A stretch of 64,000 bases of DNA. Source: Blautia schinkii DSM 10518 (GTDB lineage: Bacteria > Bacillota > Clostridia > Lachnospirales > Lachnospiraceae). Position numbers and translations under genes: made by a program. The DNA lies in assembly GCA_000702025.1 (NCBI GenBank), contig JNKJ01000036.1, positions 1-64,000 of the forward strand, given 5' to 3'. The stretch's first letter is position 1. Each line of letters starts with the position of its first letter. This document shows, piece after piece, positions 1 through 8,413 of the stretch. The notes under the pieces are model-generated. The model had not been told where the DNA came from, did not search any database, and saw only the letters and a list, made by a program, of their open reading frames with translations.

Positions 1-186
1 ATTTTGCGGAAGCGCGCCTGAAAATCCATTGCCTACGGAGACTTAGCCGCGAACGCTCTTCGTGAGCGGCTTAGTCGCAGTTGGCAATTAGTTGAAGGGA
101 AGCGAGCAATGCCTGACAAGACAGGTCCAGCGCTCCCGCACCGTTTTCCCTCATCCTCACCGTTCAACACCTTTCCGGGGAACCCC
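1..186. repeat. Large interspersed palindromic element, copy A (left arm outside window)
   Basis: This is a partial copy of an element also found at 5647-5900 (inverted) and 6064-6319. The conserved core (about 3-107) surrounds a central hairpin: GACTTAGCCGC (40-50) pairs with GCGGCTTAGTC (66-76) with one T/T mismatch, and ATTGCC (28-33) pairs with GGCAAT (83-88). The right arm (108-186) ends in CCGGGGAACCCC, which directly touches the murF stop codon at 187. Its left arm lies outside the window. In a murF transcript it would form a large 3' hairpin, so it could protect or terminate that mRNA; this is inference. Confidence 0.85.
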
Positions 187-1557
187 TTAAGCCTTCTGAA
201 GAAATTCCACCACTTCCTCAAACTTCATAAAGTGCGACGCCTTAACCAGTATCGTATCCCCCACCTTCACATACCTATCCAAATGTTCCAGCAGGCTCTC
301 CCTATCCGCCTCGTAAATCACTTCAAGTGCGGGATTCGTCTGCGCCGCTTTTTCGGCCATTCCTTTAGAGAGGCTTCCCACACAAATGCACACATCAATG
401 CCGCATTTTCCCGCGTGTTCGCCCACCTGCTCATGAAGCGCTACCTCATTTTCACCCAGCTCGCCCATATCACCCAAAATCGCCACACGACGGCCATCGC
501 CATCCTTAAGTACATCAAGAGACGCTTTCATAGACATAGGATTTGCGTTGTAGCAGTCATCCACGATCAGGAATTTATCTGTTTCTATCATCTTGAAGCG
601 TCCGCTGATAGGCTCCAAGCTCTCAATCCCTTTCGCAATCTGTTCCGGAGTCAGTCCGTAAATCCTGCCTACGGCTGCCGCGGCCAGTGCATTATAGATC
701 ATATGCCGCCCCGGCATCGGTACATGAACGTCAAAGGCTTCCGCTCCCATGTGGATACGGAAGGACATCCCTTTCAGTCCGTGGCTTACAATCTCATCTC
801 CATATATCTCACAGCCCGTTCCCAAACCGAAAAATACAGGGCGGATTCCCTGGTATTCTGTCACCGTTGCCAGTTTATCATCGTCTCCGTTTAACACAAT
901 ATGCCCGTCGGGCTTCAAGTAGCTGAAAATCTCGGTTTTTGCCTTGAGCACACCGTCCCGGTCACCCAGGTTTTCCAAATGGCAGGTGCCAATATTGGTG
1001 ATCACGCAGGTGTCGGGCTTTGCCACCTTTGCCAGACGGCTCATTTCACCAAAATCGCTGATTCCCATTTCCAGCACGGCAATCTCATCCTCGTCGCGCA
1101 GGCGGAATATCGTAAGCGGCAGTCCCAGCTCATTGTTGAAATTCCCTTGTGTTTTTAGTGTGCGGTATTTCTCCTTAAGCACGGAGGCGATTACCTCTTT
1201 CGTACTGGTTTTGCCTACACTTCCTGTGATTCCTACCACAGGGATATTTAGCTGTTCAAGATAAAACTCGGCAATGTCCTTCACTGCCTGCAGGGAGGAT
1301 TCGACCAAAATATAGGGGAACTTCGCGTCCTCCAGCACTTTTTCGGAAAGAGTGGCTAAAGCGCCCGCCTCCATCACCTGAGGAATGAACTTATGCGCAT
1401 CCACCCGCTCTCCCACAATGGGCACAAAAAGACAGCCCGGCTGTGCCTGGCGGCTGTCTGTGGTGATGGACTCCACTTCATTATACATCTGGTCAGCGGT
1501 CCCGAAATACACACCGTGACAACACTGGGTAATATTTTCTAAAGTTAGATTTTTCAT
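187..1557 (-). CDS. murF: UDP-N-acetylmuramoyl-tripeptide--D-alanyl-D-alanine ligase MurF
   Basis: MurF is the cytoplasmic ATP-dependent Mur ligase that adds D-Ala-D-Ala to UDP-MurNAc-tripeptide, the last soluble step of peptidoglycan precursor synthesis. The 456-residue length is normal for the family. An N-terminal substrate domain carries ITTDSR near residue 31, followed by the Mur ligase P-loop GITGSVGKTST (109-119), the central motif NFNNELGLP, and a C-terminal stretch with DDCYNANP. The gene starts 9 bp after the ddl stop, with AGGAAA ahead of the ATG, so ddl and murF form one operon that makes and then uses D-Ala-D-Ala. Its stop codon abuts palindrome copy A. Confidence 0.95.
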   Translation of the reverse strand: MKNLTLENITQCCHGVYFGTADQMYNEVESITTDSRQAQPGCLFVPIVGERVDAHKFIPQVMEAGALATLSEKVLEDAKFPYILVESSLQAVKDIAEFYLEQLNIPVVGITGSVGKTSTKEVIASVLKEKYRTLKTQGNFNNELGLPLTIFRLRDEDEIAVLEMGISDFGEMSRLAKVAKPDTCVITNIGTCHLENLGDRDGVLKAKTEIFSYLKPDGHIVLNGDDDKLATVTEYQGIRPVFFGLGTGCEIYGDEIVSHGLKGMSFRIHMGAEAFDVHVPMPGRHMIYNALAAAAVGRIYGLTPEQIAKGIESLEPISGRFKMIETDKFLIVDDCYNANPMSMKASLDVLKDGDGRRVAILGDMGELGENEVALHEQVGEHAGKCGIDVCICVGSLSKGMAEKAAQTNPALEVIYEADRESLLEHLDRYVKVGDTILVKASHFMKFEEVVEFLQKA

Positions 1558-1566
1558 GATTTTTTC

Positions 1567-2601
1567 CTATTTATATTTTTTCAGAGATACTTTGATCAAT
1601 TCCTCGCACAGGGTCGGGTAATCCATACCCAACGCCTGGGCCTCCTGAGGAATCAGGCTGGTGGGCGTCATTCCCGGAAGCGTATTTGCTTCCAAACAGA
1701 ACATCTCACCGTTTTCCCTCATCATAAAGTCCATACGGCTGTATGCTTCCAGGGAAAGCGCGGCGGCCGCTTTTTCCGCGTAGCGCTGCATTTGCTCGGT
1801 AAGCTCCGGGGAAAGTTCAGCCGGGCACGTTTCAACTGTGGAGCCTGCCTGGTATTTATTTTTGTAATCATAAAACCCTACCAAAGGCGCAATCTCAATC
1901 ACGGGATATGCCTTTCCGTCCACAACTGCCACGGAAAACTCACGGCCCTGGATGTATTCCTCGACCACTACTTCATTTTCATAGGAGTAAGCGTCGTCGA
2001 GAGCTTTTTCGTACTCCTCCTGGTTTTTGGCAATATACACACCCACACTTGAGCCGCCGCAGCAGGTCTTCACAACCACTGGGAAAACCATTCCCAGATC
2101 CTTCAGATTCTTAGTACAGGAGGATTTCACCATTGCCGCACCCTTTGGGGTGGGGACCTGGTTCATCATGAAGAGCTGCTTCGTTATGCCTTTGTCCATC
2201 GCCATGGCACTGCTGAAAAATCCGGTGCCTGTATAACGGATTCCCATCAGGTCAAAGGCCGCCTGCACCTTTCCGTCCTCTCCGTTGGCACCGTGGAGTG
2301 CCAGGAAAACGATATCCGCAAGCTCGCAGAGCTTCAGCACATTGGGTCCGAAAAAGCTTCTTCTTGACTTTTTCATATTCTCAATCTCAGGGTTGAAGCT
2401 TTCCATATAGGCACAGGCCGCGTCCACATCATATTCCGCCGGAAACGGCTCATCCCAGTCGACCCCATCCACACCGCAGAAAATGTCTATCAGCACGGCC
2501 TGATGACCTTTTTGGCGCAGTGCGCCGCAGATTCCTGTTCCTGATACGATGGATATTTCCCTCTCTGTACTGGTTCCCCCTGCTAATACAACTATCTTCA
2601 T
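1567..2601 (-). CDS. ddl: D-alanine--D-alanine ligase
   Basis: This ATP-grasp enzyme condenses two D-alanines for peptidoglycan synthesis. The protein has 344 residues. It begins with the family N-terminal motif MKIVVLAGGTSTERE and shows ALHGANGEDG, the ATP-grasp segment VVVKTCCGGSSVGV, VVEEYIQGREFSV and the metal-binding end FCLEANTLPGMTPTS. The start is supported by GAGGAG seven bases upstream. It lies directly upstream of murF. The residue after the EYIQGREFSV stretch and the ligand loop do not obviously indicate a D-Ala-D-Lac (vancomycin-resistance) ligase, so a housekeeping ligase is the simplest reading. Confidence 0.95.
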   Translation of the reverse strand: MKIVVLAGGTSTEREISIVSGTGICGALRQKGHQAVLIDIFCGVDGVDWDEPFPAEYDVDAACAYMESFNPEIENMKKSRRSFFGPNVLKLCELADIVFLALHGANGEDGKVQAAFDLMGIRYTGTGFFSSAMAMDKGITKQLFMMNQVPTPKGAAMVKSSCTKNLKDLGMVFPVVVKTCCGGSSVGVYIAKNQEEYEKALDDAYSYENEVVVEEYIQGREFSVAVVDGKAYPVIEIAPLVGFYDYKNKYQAGSTVETCPAELSPELTEQMQRYAEKAAAALSLEAYSRMDFMMRENGEMFCLEANTLPGMTPTSLIPQEAQALGMDYPTLCEELIKVSLKKYK

Positions 2602-2732
2602 GATTTCATCTCCTCATATCAAATAATGATAATAATAGTAAACTGCTGCAGAGCTCCCCCCTTGGGAATCCCTGCAGTACTTTTACTTTTAGTTTATTCC
2701 GAATCCCTGATCGGGGTTCTTTCATGACCTTT

Positions 2733-4133
2733 TTATTCGTAGACAATTACCGGTGCACCAATACCGATATTGTTATAAATGATCTCCGCCTGGTCATAAG
2801 GCGTGTTCACACAGCCATGGGAGCCTTCAAACTGATAAATGCTGCCTCCGAACTCTGACCTCCAGGTGGCATCGTGTATCCCCACGTTGCCCGCAAATGG
2901 CATCCAGAAAGTAACCGGAGCCGCATAATCCTCTCCCTTAAGCACATAGTTCGTCATCATTGCATCAATGGCATAGCAGCCAGGCGGCGTTGCGTTGCCC
3001 GGAATATTCGGATTTCCGGTAACTACCGGGGTATCTACGATAGGATCACCATTTAAATAAAATACCATTCTCTGGTTTGTCAAATCGATTTCCACATAGG
3101 TATAACCGATATCATTGGTATCGCGGCTCCATGCAGAGTATGCGTAGATAGGCTCCCGCACCTGCGTCACACCACTTTTGATTGCTTCGATCAGTCCCTC
3201 TGTCTCAGCCTTCTGGTCAATCGCCCACCCATAATCACCTCCGGGGATAGTCTTTTCTCTTCCATCGTAGGTGATAAAGGTCCTCGTGCAGCCAAAGGTG
3301 TCATATTTATAGCCAAGCTCATTGACATAAGCTGCCACCTTTTCCTTATCAAGAGTATAGTTGCCCTTTTTATTTTTGACAAGCCAATTTTTAATCACGC
3401 TGCGGTCTACAGTCTCGGTCCGGTCAGCAAAATCATAAGTGATGACGACATCCGTCAGCTTATTCATCTGCTTGCAGTTCTTAACCAGCGTTTTATCGTC
3501 ACTGTATACCTTAGGCTTCTTATAGCAGCCCTCTTCCTCGAGATTGAGAACGGTCTTTCCGCTGCTCACTGCCTCCGCGACCAGCTTCTGTACTGCCTTT
3601 CGCCTAAGGGAGGCGCCTTCGTTCTCAGGCACGATCTCAAAACCCTGTTCGGTTTCTGCGATATAAGCATCGCTTGGCTCTACTGTATTCTGCTTCTGCA
3701 TGCATTTCAGACCGCGCACAGCCTCCGCAAGCTTATCCTTATCGTAGGTCGTGGATGCGCCCATCTCGTAGATGCTGCTTTGGCTGAACGCCATAAACCA
3801 TTTATAACGGTCCTGTTTTTTTATAAGCTTTTCGACACTGCCATCCGGTGTGTACACCAGCCCGGCTTGTTCCGCAGTGATGCTTTCCTGTCCGTTATTT
3901 CTGGTACCGATGGCAAGAACATAAGCGCCAACCTGCTGTGCCAGCAGATCTTCGGCTTCGCCGGCAGTCATGTAGGAACAGTTCAGCCCGTTTACCTTAG
4001 ACCCCGGCAGAAAATGATTCGAGAAATAATACACTCCTATGAAATAGGCAGCCACCGTCAAAACCAGGAAGGCGGCGATGAGTCCAACCACAATCTTTTT
4101 CCCCACACTCATTTTTGCCTTTTCTTCTGTCAT
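2733..4133 (-). CDS. L,D-transpeptidase (YkuD domain) with membrane anchor
   Basis: The protein probably makes 3-3 cross-links in peptidoglycan, or anchors to it, outside the membrane. It has 466 residues with a short cytoplasmic N-terminus, one membrane segment (about residues 12-33), a long central region of the peptidoglycan-binding type found in clostridial L,D-transpeptidases, and a C-terminal YkuD domain with HDATW and the catalytic SHGCVN motif (Cys near 441). It sits upstream of ddl-murF in the same orientation with a 131-bp gap, so the neighbourhood is a wall-synthesis cluster. The upstream 100 bp is AT-rich with several TATAAT-like hexamers on the minus strand. Confidence 0.92.
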   Translation of the reverse strand: MTEEKAKMSVGKKIVVGLIAAFLVLTVAAYFIGVYYFSNHFLPGSKVNGLNCSYMTAGEAEDLLAQQVGAYVLAIGTRNNGQESITAEQAGLVYTPDGSVEKLIKKQDRYKWFMAFSQSSIYEMGASTTYDKDKLAEAVRGLKCMQKQNTVEPSDAYIAETEQGFEIVPENEGASLRRKAVQKLVAEAVSSGKTVLNLEEEGCYKKPKVYSDDKTLVKNCKQMNKLTDVVITYDFADRTETVDRSVIKNWLVKNKKGNYTLDKEKVAAYVNELGYKYDTFGCTRTFITYDGREKTIPGGDYGWAIDQKAETEGLIEAIKSGVTQVREPIYAYSAWSRDTNDIGYTYVEIDLTNQRMVFYLNGDPIVDTPVVTGNPNIPGNATPPGCYAIDAMMTNYVLKGEDYAAPVTFWMPFAGNVGIHDATWRSEFGGSIYQFEGSHGCVNTPYDQAEIIYNNIGIGAPVIVYE

Positions 4134-4239
4134 GAATAATCCTCAAAACTTTCTATTATTATAAGTGTATTGCTGTACATCTATTATATTGCGTCTATTA
4201 TAATACGTCTATCAATTTATGTGTATTATTGCCTTTCCT

Positions 4240-5523
4240 CTACTCTGCCAGAAGCTTTTCCACACTGGTAAGTTTAACGCAGAGTACAAAAATCTCTGTG
4301 GCTTTCTCCAGTTCCTCAAGTGTCGGGTATGTGGGGGCAATACGGATATTGGAATCTTTCGGGTCCTTACCGTATGGGTAGGTAGCGCCTGCTCCCGTCA
4401 TCACAACACCTGCTTCTTTTGCCTTGGCAACTACCGCTTTTGCACAGCCGTCCATGGCCTCGAAAGAGATGAAGTATCCGCCGTGCGGCTTGGTCCATTC
4501 GCCGATTCCAAGTCCGCCGAGCTCTTTCTCCAGAGTATCAACAACCATCTCGAATTTCGGGCGGAGAAGCTCAGCATGTTTTCTCATATGTGCGTGAAGT
4601 CCATCCAGGTCCTTAAAGAATCTCACATGACGAAGCTGGTTCAGCTTGTCGTGTCCGATGGTCTGTATCTGCATGTATTTGCGGAAATCCTCCAGGTTTG
4701 CCTTAGAAGCTGCAACGGCTGCGATACCGGAGCCAGGGAAGCTCACCTTAGATGTGGAGGTGAATTTATAAACAATGTCTGCATTGCCGGCCTTAGCGCA
4801 CTCTCCCAGGATTTCTACCAGGAAGTCCTGGTTGTCCTCGTAGAGATGATGGATGCTGTATGCATTGTCCCAGTAAATACGGAAATCAGGCGCAGCAGGC
4901 TTCAGTCTTGCGAAACGCTCTACTGTCTCCTTGGAATAGGTGATCCCCTGTGGGTTGGAGTATTTCGGCACACACCAGATACCTTTGATGGCGTCGTCCT
5001 CGCTCACAAGCTTCTCCACCATATCCATATCCGGACCGGTTGGAGTCATGGGAACGTTGATCATCTCAATCCCAAAGAATTCCGTAATCTTAAAGTGACG
5101 GTCATAACCGGGTACCGGACAGAGGAATTTCACCTTGTCCAGCTTGCACCAGGGAGTATGGCCCATTACGCCGTGTGTCATAGAGCGGGCAACGGTGTCA
5201 AACATTACGTTGAGGCTGGAGTTTCCGTAGATGATAATGTGTTCAGGATCAACCTCAGACATCGCGCCAAGGAGGCGTTTCGCTTCCGGAATACCATCGA
5301 TCACACCGTAATTACGGCAATCCACGCCGGTCTCACATTTTAAATCTGCATGGTTGGCCAGCACTTCCATCATTCCCATAGACAGGTCGAGCTGGTCGGT
5401 TCCGGGTTTTCCGCGGGACATATCCAGGGAAAGCCCCTGGGCCTTGACTTCTGCATACTGCTGATCCAGTTCCTTTTTCAGGGCGAGCAGTTCTTCTCTG
5501 CTCATTTCACTGTATTTCTTCAT
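4240..5523 (-). CDS. Aspartate aminotransferase-type PLP enzyme (class I, type Ic)
   Basis: This is a fold-type I pyridoxal-phosphate aminotransferase of 427 residues. The N-terminus LSLDMSRGKPGTDQLDLS and the segment FTSTSKVSFPGSGIAA, which carries the PLP-binding lysine, are typical of the divergent aspartate aminotransferase family found in Firmicutes and actinobacteria. Its likely reaction is aspartate plus 2-oxoglutarate to oxaloacetate plus glutamate, but the exact substrate is inferred from family resemblance. I chose the ATG at 5523 (MKKYSEM) because GAGGAGG lies just upstream; a longer frame to 5550 has no such site. It appears monocistronic. The region upstream contains palindrome copy B. 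Confidence 0.88.
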   Translation of the reverse strand: MKKYSEMSREELLALKKELDQQYAEVKAQGLSLDMSRGKPGTDQLDLSMGMMEVLANHADLKCETGVDCRNYGVIDGIPEAKRLLGAMSEVDPEHIIIYGNSSLNVMFDTVARSMTHGVMGHTPWCKLDKVKFLCPVPGYDRHFKITEFFGIEMINVPMTPTGPDMDMVEKLVSEDDAIKGIWCVPKYSNPQGITYSKETVERFARLKPAAPDFRIYWDNAYSIHHLYEDNQDFLVEILGECAKAGNADIVYKFTSTSKVSFPGSGIAAVAASKANLEDFRKYMQIQTIGHDKLNQLRHVRFFKDLDGLHAHMRKHAELLRPKFEMVVDTLEKELGGLGIGEWTKPHGGYFISFEAMDGCAKAVVAKAKEAGVVMTGAGATYPYGKDPKDSNIRIAPTYPTLEELEKATEIFVLCVKLTSVEKLLAE

Positions 5524-5646
5524 AATTTCCTCCTCACGGCGCCAAAACACGGCTCCTTTTTGCTTAAAATCTTCTCATAAATATCTTTTACATTTTAGTA
5601 TGGTAAAATCCTGGTTGTCAAGTGTTTTCCTATATTATGTTTGGAA

Positions 5647-5900
5647 GGGGTGTCCCCTGGGAGGTTATCGAACAGTGAGGATGAGGCTGGGGCGGGATGG
5701 GGGCTGGGAAATATCTCCGTCTGGCTGATGCTCGCTTCCCTTCAACTAATTGCCAACTGCGACTAAGGCGCTCACGAGAGCGTTCGCGCCTAAGTCTTAG
5801 TAGGCAATGGATTTTCAGGCGCGCTTCCGCGAATCAGCCTGACGGAGATATTTCCCAGCCCCCATCCCGCCCCAGCCTCATCCTCACCTCCCGCAACGCT
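5647..5900. repeat. Large interspersed palindromic element, copy B (inverted relative to A and C)
   Basis: Copy B has the shared core in reverse orientation (5730-5832). Its arms, 5675-5729 and 5833-5887, are inverted copies of each other over 55 bases with a single mismatch, yet their sequence differs from the arms of copies A and C. The central stem is GACTAAGGCGC (5761-5771) against GCGCCTAAGTC (5786-5796). The left end carries GGGGTGTCCCC (5647-5657), matching the GGGG..CCCC ends of the other copies. The right boundary is approximate. It lies upstream of the aminotransferase gene; no gene is evident across 5524-6436. Confidence 0.85.
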
Positions 5901-5969
5901 CCCGTCCCCTTCTACACAGCTTGTCGCTTTCGCCGGATATTTATGTGCCAATTCTACGTATTTTTCAAT

Positions 5970-6041
5970 CCCGACGATTCTTCCGGTCCTGACGAATCTT
6001 CCAGCCTCGACGACTCTTCCAGCTCGGACAAATCTTCCAGA
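5970..6041. repeat. Tandem repeat, four 18-bp units
   Basis: Four consecutive 18-base units have the form CCTGACGAATCTTCCAGC (starts 5970, 5988, 6006, 6024), with two to five differences between units. They lie between palindrome copies B and C. In one frame they would encode a Ser/Asp-rich hexapeptide repeat, but the open frame around them (5697-6077) runs through the palindrome and has no credible ribosome site, so I treat this as a DNA repeat rather than a gene. Confidence 0.75.
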
Positions 6042-6063
6042 GAAAAGAACAGACTACATGTAG

Positions 6064-6319
6064 GGGTGGAAACGTAGTGGTAGGTGGGCGGAAGGAAATT
6101 CGGTGCGGGGCGCTGGCGCTGGCCTTGTCAGGCATTTTTGCGGAAGCGCGCCTGAAAATCCATTGCCTACGGAGACTTAAGCGCGAAAGCTCTTCTTGAG
6201 CGCTTTAGTCGCAGTTGGCAATTAGTTGAAGGGAAGCGAGCAATGCCTGACAAGACAGCGCCAGCGCCCCGCACCGAATTTCCTTCCGCTCACCGTTCAA
6301 TACCTTTCCGGGGAATCCC
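6064..6319. repeat. Large interspersed palindromic element, copy C (complete)
   Basis: This is the most complete copy. The arms 6083-6134 and 6243-6294 are inverted repeats with only a few mismatches and one single-base indel, and weaker symmetry continues to about 6064 and 6319. The core is nearly identical to copy A. The central stem is GACTTAAGCGC (6174-6184) against GCGCTTTAGTC (6200-6210), again with one mismatch. The right end CCGGGGAATCCC (6308-6319) matches copy A. It lies directly upstream of the methyltransferase gene. Confidence 0.85.
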
Positions 6320-6436
6320 TACAATTCACTTGCACCTTGGGATTTTTTCCTCTATACTGGAGCAAGATTGAGGTCAATATGGCAGCATTACAAAACGTAC
6401 AAATATGGTACAAATATAAGGAAAGAGGTCAGATAT

Positions 6437-7297
6437 ATGTGGATTGCAGACGGTTGGAAAGAATATGAGGTGATTGATACCTCTTGTGGGGAAAAGCTGG
6501 AGAGGTGGGGGGATTATCTTTTGGTACGCCCGGACCCGCAGGTGATTTGGGATACTCCTAAGACGCATAAGGGCTGGAGAAAAATGAACGGACATTACCA
6601 CAGGAGTAAGAAGGGCGGCGGTGAATGGGAGTTTTTTGATCTGCCGGAGCAGTGGGATATTCATTATAAAAGTCTTACTTTTCATTTGAAGCCTTTTAGC
6701 TTTAAGCATACCGGGCTTTTTCCGGAGCAGGCGGCTAATTGGGATTGGTTTGGGGAGAAAATCCGCCGGGCGGGAAGGCCTATCAGGGTGTTGAATCTGT
6801 TTGCTTATACAGGTGGTGCTACACTGGCTGCAGCGGCGGCGGGTGCTTCTGTTACTCATGTGGATGCGTCTAAGGGCATGGTTACGTGGGCTAAGGAGAA
6901 CGCGGCTGCCTCCGGTTTGGCTGACGCGCCTATCCGTTGGCTGGTGGATGACTGTGTGAAGTTTGTGGAGCGGGAAATCCGTCGTGGTAATAAATATGAT
7001 GCGATTATTATGGATCCTCCCTCCTATGGTCGGGGACCTAAGGGTGAAATTTGGAAAATCGAGGATGCTATCCATCCGCTGGTGAAGCTTTGTGTGCAGC
7101 TTTTGAGTGACAAACCGCTGTTTTTCCTTATCAATTCTTACACAACGGGTCTGGCTCCTGCTGTGCTTACTTATATGCTGGCTACTGAACTCCGCCAGTT
7201 TAAGGGGCATGTGGATTCTCAGGAGGTCGGACTGCCGGTAAGCTCCAACGGACTTGTCCTGCCATGCGGTGCTTCCGGGCGTTGGGAGACAGATTGA
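6437..7297 (+). CDS. Class I SAM-dependent methyltransferase (RlmI/RlmK-like)
   Basis: The 286-residue protein resembles the catalytic half of 23S rRNA cytosine/guanine methyltransferases but has no N-terminal PUA domain. The SAM-binding motif appears as RVLNLFAYTGGATLAAAAAG (near residue 110), followed by VTHVDASKGMVTWAKENAAA and the catalytic loop IIMDPPSYGRGPKGE. The likely role is methylation of rRNA, inferred from this DPPSY signature. The ATG at 6437 is preferred over 6368 because AAGGAAAGAGG precedes it. It appears to be a single-gene unit, ending in a region with a good promoter for the next gene. Confidence 0.88.
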   Translation: MWIADGWKEYEVIDTSCGEKLERWGDYLLVRPDPQVIWDTPKTHKGWRKMNGHYHRSKKGGGEWEFFDLPEQWDIHYKSLTFHLKPFSFKHTGLFPEQAANWDWFGEKIRRAGRPIRVLNLFAYTGGATLAAAAAGASVTHVDASKGMVTWAKENAAASGLADAPIRWLVDDCVKFVEREIRRGNKYDAIIMDPPSYGRGPKGEIWKIEDAIHPLVKLCVQLLSDKPLFFLINSYTTGLAPAVLTYMLATELRQFKGHVDSQEVGLPVSSNGLVLPCGASGRWETD

Positions 7298-7393
7298 TTT
7301 TCAGCTTTCATTGAATTATGTAAGGTCTGCAGAGGTGGTAGTTTTTGACAGTTTAGGGGTGACAGTTTTTTACATTTTTTGTGCATGACTAAC

Positions 7394-7422
7394 TGGACAT
7401 TTAGGCGCTATTACGATATGAT
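7394..7422 (+). promoter_or_regulatory. Sigma-A-type promoter for the YitT-like gene
   Basis: TGGACA (7394-7399), a 17-bp spacer and TATGAT (7417-7422) match the vegetative consensus with one mismatch in each box. A start near 7429 would give a leader of about 100 nt before the TTG start at 7530. Confidence 0.6.
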
Positions 7423-7440
7423 GAGGTTAGTATATTGACG

Positions 7441-7506
7441 CTGTTGCCTCAGGGTGGGCGTGCCAGAAAACGACTACACGGAAGCCCTCTGGCAGAGATG
7501 TAGCAG
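7441..7506 (+). promoter_or_regulatory. Structured leader with mutually exclusive pairings
   Basis: TGCCAGA (7461-7467) pairs with TCTGGCA (7488-7494). CTGTTGC (7441-7447) can pair with GTAGCAG (7500-7506) using G-U pairs. In competition, CTACA (7474-7478) in the hairpin loop can pair with TGTAG (7499-7503). The overlapping 3' strands suggest two alternative folds just ahead of the ribosome site GAGGAGGGG. I recognise no known riboswitch consensus. Confidence 0.35.
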
Positions 7507-7529
7507 GGAGTTTTTGAGGAGGGGAAATC

Positions 7530-8393
7530 TTGGATAATGTGAATATGAAGCACGAGGTAAAACGCTATGGCTGTGCCATTTTTGCCGCTGTCATCTTTGC
7601 CGTGAATATTAAAACTTTTGTGCGTGCAGGAGGGCTGTATCCGGGCGGCTTTAATGGACTTACGCTTCTCATTCAGGGAATATTTGAGAAGTTTTTTGGG
7701 GTAGAGGTGCCCTATACGGTTATTAACCTGGCTCTGAACGTAGTTCCTGTTGCCATTGGCCTTAAGTTTATCGGTGCGAAGTTTACTGCCAGCTCCTGCT
7801 GTGTAATCCTTCTTTCCAGTATTTTGACCGATATTATACCTGCGCAGCCCATCACGTATGACACTCTGCTCATCAGTATTTTCGGCGGACTGATCAATGG
7901 ACTGGCTGTGAGCCTTTGTCTGATCGGGAATACAAGCAGCGGCGGCACTGATTTTATTGCTATCTATTTTTCTGAAAAGAACGGGCATGATATCTGGAAT
8001 TATATCCTTGGGGTCAATGCGGTGATTCTTATTGTTGCGGGCGTACTTTTTGGCTGGGATAAGGCGTTGTATTCCATTATTTTTCAGTTTACGTCCACCC
8101 AGGTAGTGCAAATGCTCCACCAACGTTACAAAAAACATACTCTGTTCATCATCACACGAAAGCCGGACGAGGTCTATGAGGAAATTTCCCAAATGACCAA
8201 CCACAGCGCTACCTGCTTTGAGGGCAAGGGCTGTTATACGGGTGATAAAACCAGCCTGCTCTACTCTGTCGTCTCGAGGGAAGAGGCGAAAATTCTTGTG
8301 AAAAAGGTAAAAGAAATCGACCCTATGGCTTTTGTGAATATCATTAAGACCGACTATATCAACGGACGTTTTTACCAGAAAACGGATTACTGA
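7530..8393 (+). CDS. YitT family integral membrane protein (DUF2179 C-terminus)
   Basis: The 287-residue protein has about five hydrophobic segments in the first 190 residues, including the family motif PGGFNGLTLLIQ near residue 37 and SSGGTDFIAIY near 147, then a soluble C-terminal domain with HSATCFEGKGCYTG and a final VNIIKTDYINGRFY typical of DUF2179. The molecular function of YitT proteins is not established; a transport role is often assumed. The start is TTG at 7530 with GAGGAGGGG just upstream. The Cys-rich gene at 8414 follows after 20 bp and is probably cotranscribed. Confidence 0.85.
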   Translation: MDNVNMKHEVKRYGCAIFAAVIFAVNIKTFVRAGGLYPGGFNGLTLLIQGIFEKFFGVEVPYTVINLALNVVPVAIGLKFIGAKFTASSCCVILLSSILTDIIPAQPITYDTLLISIFGGLINGLAVSLCLIGNTSSGGTDFIAIYFSEKNGHDIWNYILGVNAVILIVAGVLFGWDKALYSIIFQFTSTQVVQMLHQRYKKHTLFIITRKPDEVYEEISQMTNHSATCFEGKGCYTGDKTSLLYSVVSREEAKILVKKVKEIDPMAFVNIIKTDYINGRFYQKTDY

Positions 8394-8413
8394 TATAAAA
8401 GGAGTGTGATTTT

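Noticed and set aside
109..894. A 261-residue open frame on the plus strand opposite murF
   Set aside because: It is antisense to a strongly conserved ligase, has no ribosome site, begins inside the palindromic element and has a composition typical of a shadow frame.
4219..5343. A 374-residue plus-strand frame opposite the aminotransferase gene
   Set aside because: It lies wholly antisense to a recognised enzyme, with no ribosome site and no family features.
5697..6077. A 126-residue Ser/Asp-repeat protein
   Set aside because: The frame crosses palindrome copy B and has no credible ribosome site; the repeat is best described at DNA level.
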